From Pseudomonas corrugata (GTDB lineage Bacteria; Pseudomonadota; Gammaproteobacteria; Pseudomonadales; Pseudomonadaceae), in the NCBI RefSeq assembly GCF_001269905.1, contig NZ_LHVK01000003.1, forward strand, positions 248,001-312,000: a stretch of DNA of 64,000 nucleotides. The letters are read 5' to 3'. Position 1 is the first letter of the stretch, and each line of letters starts with the position of its first letter. Below the pieces are notes generated by a model. It ran no database searches. It was not told where the DNA came from and saw only the letters and a program-made list of their open reading frames with translations. Below, in pieces: positions 27,461 through 36,459 of the stretch. The translations under genes were made by a program, and so were the position numbers.

Positions 27461-29370
27461 CAGGACAGCGCCTCCAGCTCCGCTTGCAGGGTTTCCAGCA
27501 ATTCCAGGGCTTGCATCCACGCCTCCTCAAGCTCCGCCTCCCGAACCTTCAACCGGGCCTGTTCGGCCAGCAGATCGCGCAATTCATCCCTGCGCGCTGC
27601 TTCGTAGAGACCACTGTCCCCGAGACTGGTTTCGATTCCATGCAGTTTTTCATGCAGCTTGCCCAGCTCGGATTCGAGCTTGTCGGCCTCGCGCTTGTGC
27701 GGCGCAAGCTGCTGACGCAGGGCGGCGGCGGCCTGGCGCTGGGCTTTCTTGTCGGTCTTGTCCGGGTTCACTGGCGTCGTACTGACCGGCGCATTGCGCT
27801 GGCGGTAGTCCACCAACCAGCGTGCGTAGTCTTCGAGGTCGCCGTCGAACTCTTCGACTTTGCCGTCGGCCACCAAGAAGAAATTATCCGTGGTGCTCTT
27901 GAGCAGGTGCCGATCGTGAGACACCACCAGCACCGCCCCACTGAACTCCTGCAAGGCCATGGTGAGGGCCAGGCGCATTTCCAGGTCCAGGTGGTTGGTC
28001 GGTTCGTCGAGCAAGAGCAGATTCGGCCTCTCCCATGCGATCAACGCCAACGCCAGGCGTGCCTTCTCGCCACCGGAGAAATTCAGCACCGGCTCGTCGA
28101 TGCGCGCGCCCCGGAAGTCAAAGCCGCCGAGGAAATCACGCAAGGTCTGCTCGCGTTCGGTCGGCGCCAGGCGCTGCAAGTGCAACAAAGGGCTGGCCTT
28201 GGCATCAAGGGAATCCAGCTGGTGCTGGGCAAAGTAGCCGACCACGGTATTCTCGCCACGGGTCAGGCGCCCGGCCAGGGGCTGGAGTTCACCGGAGAGG
28301 TTCTTGATCAGGGTCGATTTACCGGCACCGTTGGGGCCCAGCAGACCAATGCGCGCGCCGGGCGTCAGTTGCAGCTTGACCTTCTCCAGCACAGTCTTGT
28401 CGCCGTAGCCCAGTCGCGCGTCGGACAGGTCGATCAACGGGCTGGAGATCTTGGTCGACTCGCGGAAGACGAAATCGAACGGCGAATCGACGTGGGCCGC
28501 GGACAGCTCCTCCATCCGTTCCAGCGCCTTGATCCGACTCTGGGCCTGACGGGCCTTGGTGGCCTGGGCCTTGAAGCGGGCGATGTAGCTTTCCATGTGC
28601 GCGCGCTGCGCCTGCTGCTTCTCGTAGGCTTGCTGTTGCTGGGCCAGGCGCTCGGCACGGGCCCGTTCGAAAGCCGTATAGCCACCGCGATACAGGACGA
28701 GCTTGCGCTGATCGACATGGGCCACGTGGTCCACCACCGCGTCGAGGAAATCACGGTCGTGGGAAATCAGCAGCAGCGTGCCCGGGTAACTCTTGAGCCA
28801 GTCCTCGAGCCAGATGATGGCGTCAAGATCCAAGTGGTTGGTCGGCTCGTCGAGCAGCAGCAGATCCGAGGGGCACATCAAGGCTTGCGCCAGGTTCAGG
28901 CGCATCCGCCAACCGCCGGAGAAGTCCCCGACCTGGCGGTCCATCTGTTCGTTGGTAAAACCCAGGCCGGCGAGCAACTTGCGGGCACGGGCATCGGCGG
29001 TGTAGCCGTCGGCGCTGTCGAGCTCCGAATGCAACCGGGCCAGGGCTGCGCCGTCGTGAGCCGCTTCGGCGACAGCCAGGTCGCGTTGAACCTGACGCAG
29101 GCGTATATCGCCGTCGAGCACGTAGTCCACCGCCAGGCGTTCGAGGGTATCGACCTCCTGGCGCATGTGGGCAATACGCCAGTCAGCGGGCAGCGAGCAA
29201 TCACCGGAGTCCGGGTGAAGCTCGCCCCGCAACAAGGCGAACAGGCTCGATTTGCCGGCGCCATTGGCACCGATGAGGCCAGCTTTGTGGCCGGCGTGCA
29301 GGGTCAGCTCGGCGTCTTCTAGCAGACGTTGCGGGCCACGCTGTAAAGTCAGGTTCTGAAGTCGGATCAT
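27460..29370 (-). CDS. yheS: ABC-F ATPase, YheS-like
   Basis: A 636-residue soluble protein with two ABC ATPase domains and no membrane domain, matching the about 637-residue YheS. First Walker A is GANGAGKSS (about 34–42), first signature FSGGWRMRL; the linker (about 240–305) is charged and helical; the second Walker A is GPNGAGKST (about 345), second signature FSGGEKARL. The C-terminus (about 540–636) is a coiled coil. ABC-F proteins act on the ribosome, rescuing or tuning translation. The start at 29370 (MIRLQNLTLQRGPQRLLEDA) matches family; upstream frame to 29631 is a shadow. Confidence 0.94.
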   Translation of the reverse strand: MIRLQNLTLQRGPQRLLEDAELTLHAGHKAGLIGANGAGKSSLFALLRGELHPDSGDCSLPADWRIAHMRQEVDTLERLAVDYVLDGDIRLRQVQRDLAVAEAAHDGAALARLHSELDSADGYTADARARKLLAGLGFTNEQMDRQVGDFSGGWRMRLNLAQALMCPSDLLLLDEPTNHLDLDAIIWLEDWLKSYPGTLLLISHDRDFLDAVVDHVAHVDQRKLVLYRGGYTAFERARAERLAQQQQAYEKQQAQRAHMESYIARFKAQATKARQAQSRIKALERMEELSAAHVDSPFDFVFRESTKISSPLIDLSDARLGYGDKTVLEKVKLQLTPGARIGLLGPNGAGKSTLIKNLSGELQPLAGRLTRGENTVVGYFAQHQLDSLDAKASPLLHLQRLAPTEREQTLRDFLGGFDFRGARIDEPVLNFSGGEKARLALALIAWERPNLLLLDEPTNHLDLEMRLALTMALQEFSGAVLVVSHDRHLLKSTTDNFFLVADGKVEEFDGDLEDYARWLVDYRQRNAPVSTTPVNPDKTDKKAQRQAAAALRQQLAPHKREADKLESELGKLHEKLHGIETSLGDSGLYEAARRDELRDLLAEQARLKVREAELEEAWMQALELLETLQAELEALS

Positions 29371-29420
29371 AATGGCGGCGGAGTCTACCAGCTTCGCTCG
29401 CAACTGGCGCGAGTAGCACG

Positions 29421-29885
29421 ATGTCCTCTGACCTGTGGAAATTCTCCCTCGACCTCTATGCGCGGCCCGGCGTGGAGCCGATCTGTCTGGCATTGCAGGA
29501 GGCCGGCGCAAGCGTCTGCCTGCTGCTTTGCGGCCTGTGGCTGGAGCAGCGCGGCGTGGCCTGCGATGAACAAAGACTGCAACAGCTTCGGCAGCTGGCA
29601 CAGTCTTGGGAAAAAGAGGTGGTGCAGCCACTACGGACGCTTCGCACCCAATGGAAAGCTGGCGCCCTGCAAGACACGGATCTCACTCATCTGCGCGAGC
29701 AGGTCAAGAAGCTGGAGCTGGAAGCCGAACGGTGTCTGCTGGAGCGATTGGAAGCAGTGGCTGCACGCTGGCCTGAGGGGCGTCAGAACGACTCGGCGCG
29801 ATGGCTGCAAGGGCTGGCGGCGAGTGCCGGACCAGCGAACCACGACGCGCTGCATCAGTTGCGCGTCGTGGTCTCCAGTACTTAG
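29421..29885 (+). CDS. TIGR02444 family protein (DUF2390)
   Basis: A 154-residue protein recognised from SSDLWKFSLDLYARPGVEPI and LLLCGLWLEQRGVACDEQRL; the central part (about 75–125) is helical and charged. A conserved gammaproteobacterial family of unknown function. It is divergent from the ABC-F gene (50 bp) and its end overlaps the algP stop by 4 bp on the other strand. Confidence 0.85.
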   Translation: MSSDLWKFSLDLYARPGVEPICLALQEAGASVCLLLCGLWLEQRGVACDEQRLQQLRQLAQSWEKEVVQPLRTLRTQWKAGALQDTDLTHLREQVKKLELEAERCLLERLEAVAARWPEGRQNDSARWLQGLAASAGPANHDALHQLRVVVSST

Positions 29886-30973
29886 GAAGCGCTGGTTGGG
29901 GTGCCGGTGCTCGGCGCAACGGAAGCCGATGGGCTGACCGTCGAAGCCGGGGTGCTGGCAGTTGGAACGGGGGTCGCTGTCGGGGCCGGCGATGCAGGCT
30001 TGGCAGCTGGCGCAGTCGCAGTTTTTGCCGCGGCTGGCTTTTTCACAGCGGGTTTTGCTGCTGGCTTGGCAGCGGCAGGTTTTGCTGTAACAGGCTTGGC
30101 AGCGGATTTGGTCGCAGCTGGTTTGGCAGCAGTTGGTTTAGTCGCAGCCTTGGCAGGCGCTTTGGCAGCGGCCGGTTTGGCAGCTGCAACAGGTTTGGCG
30201 GCAGCGGTTTTCGTCGCGGCAGGTTTGGCAGCAGCCGTTTTTGTCGTCGCTGGTTTGGCAACTGGCTTCGCCGCGACTGCTTTTGCAGGGGCTTTGGCGG
30301 CTGGCTTGGCCGCTGCGGTTTTCGTCGCGGCGGGTTTGGCGGCGACTGCTTTTTTAGCGGCCGGTTTCACAGCAGCTTTCGCAGCAGGCTTGGCGGCAGC
30401 TGTTTTTGCAACAGGCTTGGCGGCAGCTTTGACAGCCGGTTTTTTCGCCGCTGGTTTGGCTGCGCTGGCAGCGACCGATTTAGCAGCAGGCTTGGCTGGT
30501 GCTTTTGCCGGTGCTTTTGCCACGACGGGTTTAGCTACCGGTTTCTTGGCCGATACAGCGGCAGGCTTGGCAGCACGAAGCGTCAGCGCCTTGCCGGCAG
30601 CCTCTTGCACGCGACCAACGCCCTGAGCCAGCTTCAGGCTTTCCTGGGCATCACGCTTGAGCTGCAGAATGTAGGCGCGGGTTTCGGACTGACGATCCTT
30701 CAAGGCATCGAGCAGGTCTTCGAGTTCTTTGACGACATCCTTGGCCTTGGCTTGTGCCTTGGCCTTGCCGGCGTTAGCTGCGTCTTGCAGTTTGGTGCGC
30801 GACTTGTGCAGTTTTTCCTGCGCCTTGCCGCGTTGTTTTTCCAGTTTGGCGAGCAGTTTTTCAGCATCAGCCAGGGCTTGGGAGCAGGCGTTTTCCAAAT
30901 GCTCGAGCAAGGCGCCCGAAAGTTGTTGGAGCAAGTGCAACGGAGTATTTACAGGCTTCTTGGTGGCCGACAT
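29882..30973 (-). CDS. algP: AlgP, histone-H1-like Lys/Pro/Ala repeat protein
   Basis: A 363-residue protein. Residues 1 to about 130 are helical (LLEHLENACSQALADAEKLL; KAQAKAKDVVKELEDLLDAL); from about 135 to 340 it is built from degenerate KPAA-, KPVA- and KTAAAKPA-type repeats, like eukaryotic histone H1 tails, and ends in a Ser/Thr/Pro tail. AlgP (AlgR3) of P. aeruginosa is a DNA-binding accessory regulator of alginate genes. Nearly identical short repeats make the gene prone to length change. Same strand as algQ but separated by the oppositely oriented PPIase gene; this arrangement matches P. aeruginosa. Confidence 0.92.
   Translation of the reverse strand: MSATKKPVNTPLHLLQQLSGALLEHLENACSQALADAEKLLAKLEKQRGKAQEKLHKSRTKLQDAANAGKAKAQAKAKDVVKELEDLLDALKDRQSETRAYILQLKRDAQESLKLAQGVGRVQEAAGKALTLRAAKPAAVSAKKPVAKPVVAKAPAKAPAKPAAKSVAASAAKPAAKKPAVKAAAKPVAKTAAAKPAAKAAVKPAAKKAVAAKPAATKTAAAKPAAKAPAKAVAAKPVAKPATTKTAAAKPAATKTAAAKPVAAAKPAAAKAPAKAATKPTAAKPAATKSAAKPVTAKPAAAKPAAKPAVKKPAAAKTATAPAAKPASPAPTATPVPTASTPASTVSPSASVAPSTGTPTSAS
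30205..30530. repeat. Short tandem KPAA-coding repeats inside algP
   Basis: On the plus strand the motif GCnGGTTTnGC(A/G)GC and variants recur every 12–30 bases across this stretch. It is the coding DNA of the lysine/proline/alanine repeats in AlgP, not an intergenic element. Limits given are approximate. Confidence 0.6.
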
Positions 30974-31164
30974 GGTTTACCTCCTGACTGACGTGAGTGC
31001 GGCTCATACTAGACCTCTGCTGCAACCGCCGCTAGGGCATGTTGACAGTACACAGGGCGTTGCGTTGCAAGAGACAAAAAAACTTCTGCGCCATTGCCGG
31101 AGCAATCCCACTTCGCAGCAATCGGCGCTGGCATAATTCCTCCATTCGAGCCCGGAGAGCACAC

Positions 31165-31830
31165 ATGACGCGTCACCTGTTTTTCCTCCTGTGCATGGTT
31201 TGCTCCATGGTCCAGGCCGTCGAAAGAACCAGCGCAAACGATGCCCATGACCTGGCCTACAGCCTGGGCGCGAGCCTGGGTGAGCGCCTGCGCCAGGACG
31301 TGCCTGACCTGCAGATCCAGGCATTGGTGGAAGGTCTGCAACAGGCCTACCAGGGCAAGCCGCTGGCACTCAAGGATGAGCGCATCGAACAGATCCTGGC
31401 CAATCATCAGGCACAGCTGACAGCGCAATCGACGACACCACGGATTGAAGTGGCGCTGAAAACGGAGCAGAAATTTCTCAACGAGGAAAGAAACCGGCCA
31501 GGTGTAAAGCAGTTGGAAGACGGCATCCTGTTGACTGAACTCAAGCCCGGCAACGGGGTGAAAGCCGGTCCCCACGGCAAGGTGCAGGTGCTGTACACCG
31601 GTCGCTTGCCCGACGGTACCGTATTCGACTCCAACCACCAGGCGCAGTGGTTCAGTCTCGACAGTGTGATTGATGGCTGGCGCGTTGCGTTGCCGCAAAT
31701 GCCCGTAGGCGCGAAATGGCGACTGGTAATTCCGTCGACCCAGGCCTATGGCGCGGAAGGGGCCGGGGATGTGATTCCACCGTTCACGCCACTGGTGTTC
31801 GAGATCGAATTGCTGGGTGCGACGAGCTGA
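31165..31830 (+). CDS. FKBP-type peptidyl-prolyl cis-trans isomerase
   Basis: A 221-residue exported isomerase. A signal peptide (MTRHLFFLLCMVCSMVQA) is followed by the FKBP N-terminal dimerisation region (LAYSLGASLGERLRQDVPDL, helical to about 105) and the catalytic FKBP domain (VQVLYTGRLPDGTVFDSN; GWRVALPQMPVGAKWRLVIP; AYG; IPPFTPLVFEIELL). It helps proline isomerisation during periplasmic folding. The start at 31165 follows GGAGAGC. It stands between algP and algQ on the opposite strand and shares a bidirectional terminator with algQ. Confidence 0.92.
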   Translation: MTRHLFFLLCMVCSMVQAVERTSANDAHDLAYSLGASLGERLRQDVPDLQIQALVEGLQQAYQGKPLALKDERIEQILANHQAQLTAQSTTPRIEVALKTEQKFLNEERNRPGVKQLEDGILLTELKPGNGVKAGPHGKVQVLYTGRLPDGTVFDSNHQAQWFSLDSVIDGWRVALPQMPVGAKWRLVIPSTQAYGAEGAGDVIPPFTPLVFEIELLGATS

Positions 31831-31843
31831 CATTGCCCATACG

Positions 31844-31875
31844 AAAAACGGTGCGCAATGCGCACCGTTTTTTTT
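31844..31875. terminator. Bidirectional terminator between PPIase and algQ
   Basis: AAAAACGGTGCGC and GCGCACCGTTTTTTT form a strong stem with T-runs on both strands between the convergent ends of the isomerase gene (31830) and algQ (31888). Confidence 0.88.
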
Positions 31876-31887
31876 GCCGCCAAGCGA

Positions 31888-32346
31888 TCAAGCCTGAACT
31901 GCCGCCTCTTCCTTATGGGCGTTGTGCAGCACTTCAATCAGGCAGTCCTCCAGCTCGAACCGCTCGTGCAGAAGGCCACCGAGCTCCTTGAATTTTTCCG
32001 CTACGCATTTGCCTTCATCGCACAGGTCATTGAATGCCAGCAGCTTCTCGGTGATGACGTCGATGCGCGGGTAGATCTGCTCGGCGAGCTCCAGGCCACG
32101 CTTGTCGTTGAAGGCCTTGGCCTCGCCGGTGAGTTGCTCGTAGATCTCGAAATGCCCGGCAGAGACATAGTCCACCAGCACGCCGCAGAATTCCTGCAAC
32201 GGCTTACGGCTTTCACCCAACACTTCAGGTTTGTCACCGAGAGCATCATAGGCTCGAACCAGTTCATGACGCTCCTGCAACCAGCGGTCGATCAGCAGAT
32301 GCACCCCACCCCATCGTTCCTGAGCATTCTGACAACTTTCGAGCAT
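31888..32346 (-). CDS. algQ: AlgQ, Rsd-family anti-sigma70 factor
   Basis: A 152-residue all-helical protein of the Rsd/AlgQ family, which binds region 4 of sigma70 and shifts promoter choice in stationary phase. The signature [20 protein letters not shown] at the N-terminus and [19 protein letters not shown] in the middle are diagnostic. In P. aeruginosa it affects alginate, siderophore and virulence gene expression. Standard length; monocistronic with its own terminator. Confidence 0.94.
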   Translation of the reverse strand: MLESCQNAQERWGGVHLLIDRWLQERHELVRAYDALGDKPEVLGESRKPLQEFCGVLVDYVSAGHFEIYEQLTGEAKAFNDKRGLELAEQIYPRIDVITEKLLAFNDLCDEGKCVAEKFKELGGLLHERFELEDCLIEVLHNAHKEEAAVQA

Positions 32347-32521
32347 GGCGATTTCTTCCCTTGTGAGTCATGCCCCTCGCAGCCTGCATACACCTTGATG
32401 ATTCATGGCAAGCCGGACACAACATGATCGAGCGGCATAATTCCAATGATACGTGCGGGCCAGATTATGCCCGCACGACAGCCGCTTCAAGGTACGCAGA
32501 CGACAAAGTTCATACAAGTGT

Positions 32522-33064
32522 TTAATCCGCGACCCGGACCAATTGCGACATCTTGTCGCCCAGCGGTCGGATCAGAGCGTTCCAGACCAGGCGAAGCAGC
32601 AGGTAGGTCATTGCAATGGAGACGGCGAGGAAAAACAGCAGGCTCCATTCGGGGATGCTCAAGTCGAACAATGTCCAGGTGACACCCGCACAATCGACCG
32701 CACCGTCCAGGGCTCGCTGCATGGCGCTCCACCATGAGCTGGCGCCCGTCATTTGGGCCGGGCAATCGGACATTGGCTCGAGCGAATGACTTTGCAACAG
32801 AACCTGACGCCATGCCAGGGCCATTCCTCCCGACACGAACACCAGGCCCGTCACCCCGTAAAGGATGCTGCCCTTTCGACCCGGGCCATGCATGCAGGCC
32901 GCGAAACCGTTCACCATGAACAGCACCAGGCACAAACGCTGCAAGACACACAGGCTGCAAGGCGTCAGACCGACTGCGTACTCCAGATAGCTGGCGATGC
33001 CCAAAGCCAGGGCTGCGGCCGCGGAAGCCATGAAAAACAAGAAGCGAGAGCAAGCCAAAGACAT
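32522..33064 (-). CDS. dsbB: Disulfide bond formation protein B (DsbB/DsbH)
   Basis: A 180-residue four-helix inner-membrane protein. The first cysteine pair CSLC at 36–39 contacts quinone; the second periplasmic pair is C101 and C125. DsbB-type proteins reoxidise DsbA and pass electrons to ubiquinone. This locus between algQ and hemY is that of dsbH in P. aeruginosa. A longer frame to 33152 is in another frame and is a shadow. The 240 bp towards hemY hold only one hairpin. Confidence 0.9.
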   Translation of the reverse strand: MSLACSRFLFFMASAAAALALGIASYLEYAVGLTPCSLCVLQRLCLVLFMVNGFAACMHGPGRKGSILYGVTGLVFVSGGMALAWRQVLLQSHSLEPMSDCPAQMTGASSWWSAMQRALDGAVDCAGVTWTLFDLSIPEWSLLFFLAVSIAMTYLLLRLVWNALIRPLGDKMSQLVRVAD

Positions 33065-33179
33065 GGCGGTTCCGTAACAGAAGAGACAAGCAGTTACGGT
33101 AGAGGAAAGCCCTCGGGCCTTTCAAGGCGGGTCCGCGCAGACACTTCACCAAGGGTGTAGGGAATTCCCGACAGGAACG

Positions 33180-33201
33180 AGGGGATTCAGCGCAATCCCC
33201 T
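33180..33201. other. Hairpin downstream of hemY
   Basis: AGGGGATT and AATCCCCT pair perfectly over a 6-base loop, about 105 bases beyond the hemY stop. No T-run follows on the minus strand, so it is not a standard terminator; it may end hemY transcription with Rho or protect the 3' end. Confidence 0.35.
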
Positions 33202-33304
33202 GTAGGACTTTCCCGAATACATCATTTGAGCCTTGAGCCAGGCAACGAAGGTCGACCGTCCGCCTGACAAAACCATCTCAAGCCGCCCGATACCCTGAGT
33301 TTTC

Positions 33305-34552
33305 TTAACTGGGCAGCGCCTGGGCCGGAACCGGTAATGGCGCAGCAAGCAAGCGCTCATCCAGCAACCCTAGGCCCTCCTGGAACAGCTGATTGCTGCG
33401 CTCGGCATCTCCCAGTTGCGCCAGTAGTCTTGCCAGTTCAGCACAGGCTTCCGGATTGCGCTGGATTCGCAGGCTGCCCTCCAGATAATCCCGCGCCTTG
33501 CCCCACAAGCTGTTCTGCAGACACAGGCGGCCCAACGTCAACAGCAGGCTGGAGTCGGCCGGATGATCCTTGAGCCAGCCTTCGGCTGCTTGCAGCTGTC
33601 GAGCTGGATCATTGCCACGGACCAACCCGTATAGACGCGCCAGGTGGCTGTCATAATGACGCTTGAGCGCGGTGCGCAATACTTCCTCGGCCTCGCCCTG
33701 CGCGCCCAGCTGTCGCAGTTGCTCGGCATAGGCCAACACCAGCGCCGGCTCCTGGCGCTGCGCAGAGGTCAGCTGTTGCCAGGCGCGGTTCAGCGATTGC
33801 AAGCCGACGCTGCCGTCTTCTTCACGATGGGCCGCCAGGGAGAGATTTTCACCCCAGGCCCGGCGTTCCAGTTCAGCCAGCTCCGCCGTCGGCAGGACCT
33901 TGTCCTTGCGCAGTTCCGGCAAGAGGCGAATCACCGCCGACCAATCACCGCGCTGCTGATGCAGCCGCTGCAGCTGGCGCAGGACCTGGACGTTATGGGG
34001 ATGACGATCATGCATGGCTTGCAGAGTGACCAAGGCACCGTCGGTGTCGCCTCGATCCACCTGCAACTGCGCGTGGCTCAGCGCAATGGCCAGCTCCGCC
34101 TGAGGCTGGCGCTCCAAGGCGCGCTCCAGCAGATTGTCGCTTTGTTCATAAAGACCTTGTTCGTTGGCCGCACGGGCCGCGCCGAGGTAATACAGCAACG
34201 GCTGGCGCTCAGCTTCCGCGGCACGATGCAAATGCCTCTGGGCACTGGCCCAGCGACCTTCGGCAAGGTCCAGTTGACCGTGTTCGATCGCCACTTGTAC
34301 GCGCCGGCTGCGATTGCGCCGCGACCACGGATTGACCACGCCGCCGGACGTGGTCACCAGGCCGATCAAGGCGCGCACGCCCCGCCACAACAGCCAGAGT
34401 ACCGCCACCAACGCCAGGGTGACCCACAGGCCGGCTTCGTAGCGGAAGTTCTTGTACGCCACCAGCACGTAACCCGAATGCTCGGAAATCGCCACGCCCA
34501 ACAGGGCGGCGGCAGCGATGACCACGAACAGAATCACGTAGAGACGCTTCAT
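33305..34552 (-). CDS. hemY: HemY, heme-biosynthesis-associated TPR membrane protein
   Basis: A 415-residue protein with two N-terminal membrane helices (KRLYVILFVVIAAAALLGVA; GLWVTLALVAVLWLLWRGV) and a large cytoplasmic/periplasmic tetratricopeptide domain (about 95–400). This is the proteobacterial HemY_N family, not the Bacillus oxidase of the same name. It is last in hemC–hemDX–hemY and its ATG overlaps the hemDX stop (ATGA). Precise role in tetrapyrrole synthesis remains unsettled. Confidence 0.93.
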   Translation of the reverse strand: MKRLYVILFVVIAAAALLGVAISEHSGYVLVAYKNFRYEAGLWVTLALVAVLWLLWRGVRALIGLVTTSGGVVNPWSRRNRSRRVQVAIEHGQLDLAEGRWASAQRHLHRAAEAERQPLLYYLGAARAANEQGLYEQSDNLLERALERQPQAELAIALSHAQLQVDRGDTDGALVTLQAMHDRHPHNVQVLRQLQRLHQQRGDWSAVIRLLPELRKDKVLPTAELAELERRAWGENLSLAAHREEDGSVGLQSLNRAWQQLTSAQRQEPALVLAYAEQLRQLGAQGEAEEVLRTALKRHYDSHLARLYGLVRGNDPARQLQAAEGWLKDHPADSSLLLTLGRLCLQNSLWGKARDYLEGSLRIQRNPEACAELARLLAQLGDAERSNQLFQEGLGLLDERLLAAPLPVPAQALPS

Positions 34553-36459
34553 GGCGTGGCCCCCTGCTCAGCAGGCTTGGCCAGTGGCTTGACCGACTCC
34601 TCGGCATTCAGGTTGCGGCGTTCCAGGTAGGCCTGGACGCTGCTCAGGGTCGCGGTCAGGTCCGGTGTGACCACTGTCACCGGTTGTTTGGCCAGTTCAG
34701 CCACTCGCTCGAGCATGACTTTGCTCTGCGGGTTGTCCTGATTGAAGTTGTTCTTGAGTACATCGCGGGCCTCGACCAACGCCTGGGTATACACCGGCGT
34801 CTGCCCGTTCAGGGCCGCCCATTGCGCTTGCTCCAGCGCCAGACTCAACGCCAGGCGCACCTGCATCAGGCTCTGCCCGGCGAGCAGCGGACGGACGTTC
34901 TCGTCGGCATTGAAGTCGATGCGGATATAGCGCGATATCCGATCCCACCACTGCGCCCAGCGGCTGGCACCATCGCCATCGGCCGTCAGGCCCAGCAGGG
35001 ACTCGCCACGATCCTTGTACTCCGGCGCCAGCTCCGTGAGTTGCAGCACTTGCTCACGCAAGGCTCCCAACTGGAGGAACAGCCCGGTGCGATCCGGCTG
35101 CTCGGTGCTGCGCAACGCCGCAAGCGTCTTGGCCAATTGCTCGCGGGCAGCGAACGAGCCCGGATCGTTCTGTTCCCGCAGGATTTCGTCGGCGCCCTGG
35201 ACCAGGGCCTGGGCACTGCTGATGTCCTGCAAGGCGGAAAGGCGCAGGCTGGCAAGGCGCAACAGATGCTCGGCCTCGGCCAACCGCCAGTCCTTGCGAC
35301 TGGCACCAAGAACGGTCTCCAGACGCTGGCTCAGGTGTTGCTGGTCGCCTTGCAGTTGGGCGACCTGACGCCGTCGCTCCTCCAGCTCTTCGGCCGCCGG
35401 CATCTGTGCGAGGCGCTCGCTGAGGCGTTGCTCACTGAGTTTGAGGTTCTGGGCCTGATCATTCAGTGCCTGGACCTGGGCGGACTGTTGCTGGTTGTTG
35501 GCCTGCAGGTGACGCACCTGCCAGACACCCCAGCCGCCAACGGCCACGCCAGCGGCCCCCAGCAGCAACGCGACAATGGCCAACCCGTTACCGCGACGCG
35601 GCGCTACCGGTGTCGGCGTTTCCACCGGTGAATCGATCACGGGTCGGTCTTGATCTTTTGGCAAGGCTGTTTCGCTCACGTGTCCATCCTTTGCATTAGA
35701 AAACGGCACGGATTGCTCCCGTAACGCCGCCAGCAAAGCCGCGGCACTGGCGCCACGACAATCCACAACTGATCGGGCCCCGGCGGCCCGCGCCATCTCG
35801 GCAACCCTTGGGCTTGGTACAAACAACGGCAACCGCGCCAGATCTGGCCACGCGGCACCCGCCAGGCGATGCAGATGCTCGAAGCTCTGCCCACTGCTGA
35901 CCATGAGGGCGTTCAAGCGTTCCGCTTCGACCTTCGCCGGCAATTCACCGTCGCGATACGCTGGCAGGCTGCGCCGGTACAATTCCAGATACTCGACACT
36001 AGCACCTTGCTCGCGCAAGCGCTCTGCCAGCAAACCCCGGCCACCCTCGCCACGCACGATCAAAACCTGGGGACGAGTCCGGGAGAGAGCCTGACGCAAC
36101 GCCGGGAGTTTAAGCAAGGCTTCGCTGTCGTCGCCATCGTCTGGATAAAACACCGTGAGGCCCGCATCGGCCAGGATCTGCCCGGTGGCCGCCCCCACGC
36201 TGAACCAGGGTTGCTTCGGCGGCTCGGGCCAATGTTCGCGCAGTTGCTCCAGGCACAGCCGGGCGGCCGGCTTACTGACGACGATCACGGCGCAGTACTG
36301 GTCGAGCCGCTGAAGCATCGCCCGGCCGGCATCGGACAAGGGAATCGGTTCAATATCCAGCAACGGCAAGCGACTGCTGAATATGCCGGCCTCGGCCAGG
36401 GCAGCCGCCAGGGCCGACGACTCGTCCTCCGGTCGGGTCAGCAGCAACCGCCAGCCCAT
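34549..36459 (-). CDS. hemDX: Fused uroporphyrinogen-III synthase HemD and membrane protein HemX
   Basis: A single 636-codon frame. Residues 1 to about 250 are HemD (WRLLLTRPEDESSALAAALA; VIVVSKPAARLCLEQL; RLNALMVSSGQSFEHL), which cyclises hydroxymethylbilane to uroporphyrinogen III. From about residue 261 (VSETALPKDQDRPVIDSP) it becomes HemX: one membrane helix (LAIVALLLGAAGVAVGGWGVW, about 290–310), a coiled coil (about 315–365) and a helical domain. No stop separates the two. An internal GTG at 35679 (codon 261) with a well-placed AAAGGATGG could also give HemX alone (376 residues). The start ATG at 36459 overlaps the hemC stop as TGATG. Confidence 0.88.
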   Translation of the reverse strand: MGWRLLLTRPEDESSALAAALAEAGIFSSRLPLLDIEPIPLSDAGRAMLQRLDQYCAVIVVSKPAARLCLEQLREHWPEPPKQPWFSVGAATGQILADAGLTVFYPDDGDDSEALLKLPALRQALSRTRPQVLIVRGEGGRGLLAERLREQGASVEYLELYRRSLPAYRDGELPAKVEAERLNALMVSSGQSFEHLHRLAGAAWPDLARLPLFVPSPRVAEMARAAGARSVVDCRGASAAALLAALREQSVPFSNAKDGHVSETALPKDQDRPVIDSPVETPTPVAPRRGNGLAIVALLLGAAGVAVGGWGVWQVRHLQANNQQQSAQVQALNDQAQNLKLSEQRLSERLAQMPAAEELEERRRQVAQLQGDQQHLSQRLETVLGASRKDWRLAEAEHLLRLASLRLSALQDISSAQALVQGADEILREQNDPGSFAAREQLAKTLAALRSTEQPDRTGLFLQLGALREQVLQLTELAPEYKDRGESLLGLTADGDGASRWAQWWDRISRYIRIDFNADENVRPLLAGQSLMQVRLALSLALEQAQWAALNGQTPVYTQALVEARDVLKNNFNQDNPQSKVMLERVAELAKQPVTVVTPDLTATLSSVQAYLERRNLNAEESVKPLAKPAEQGATP

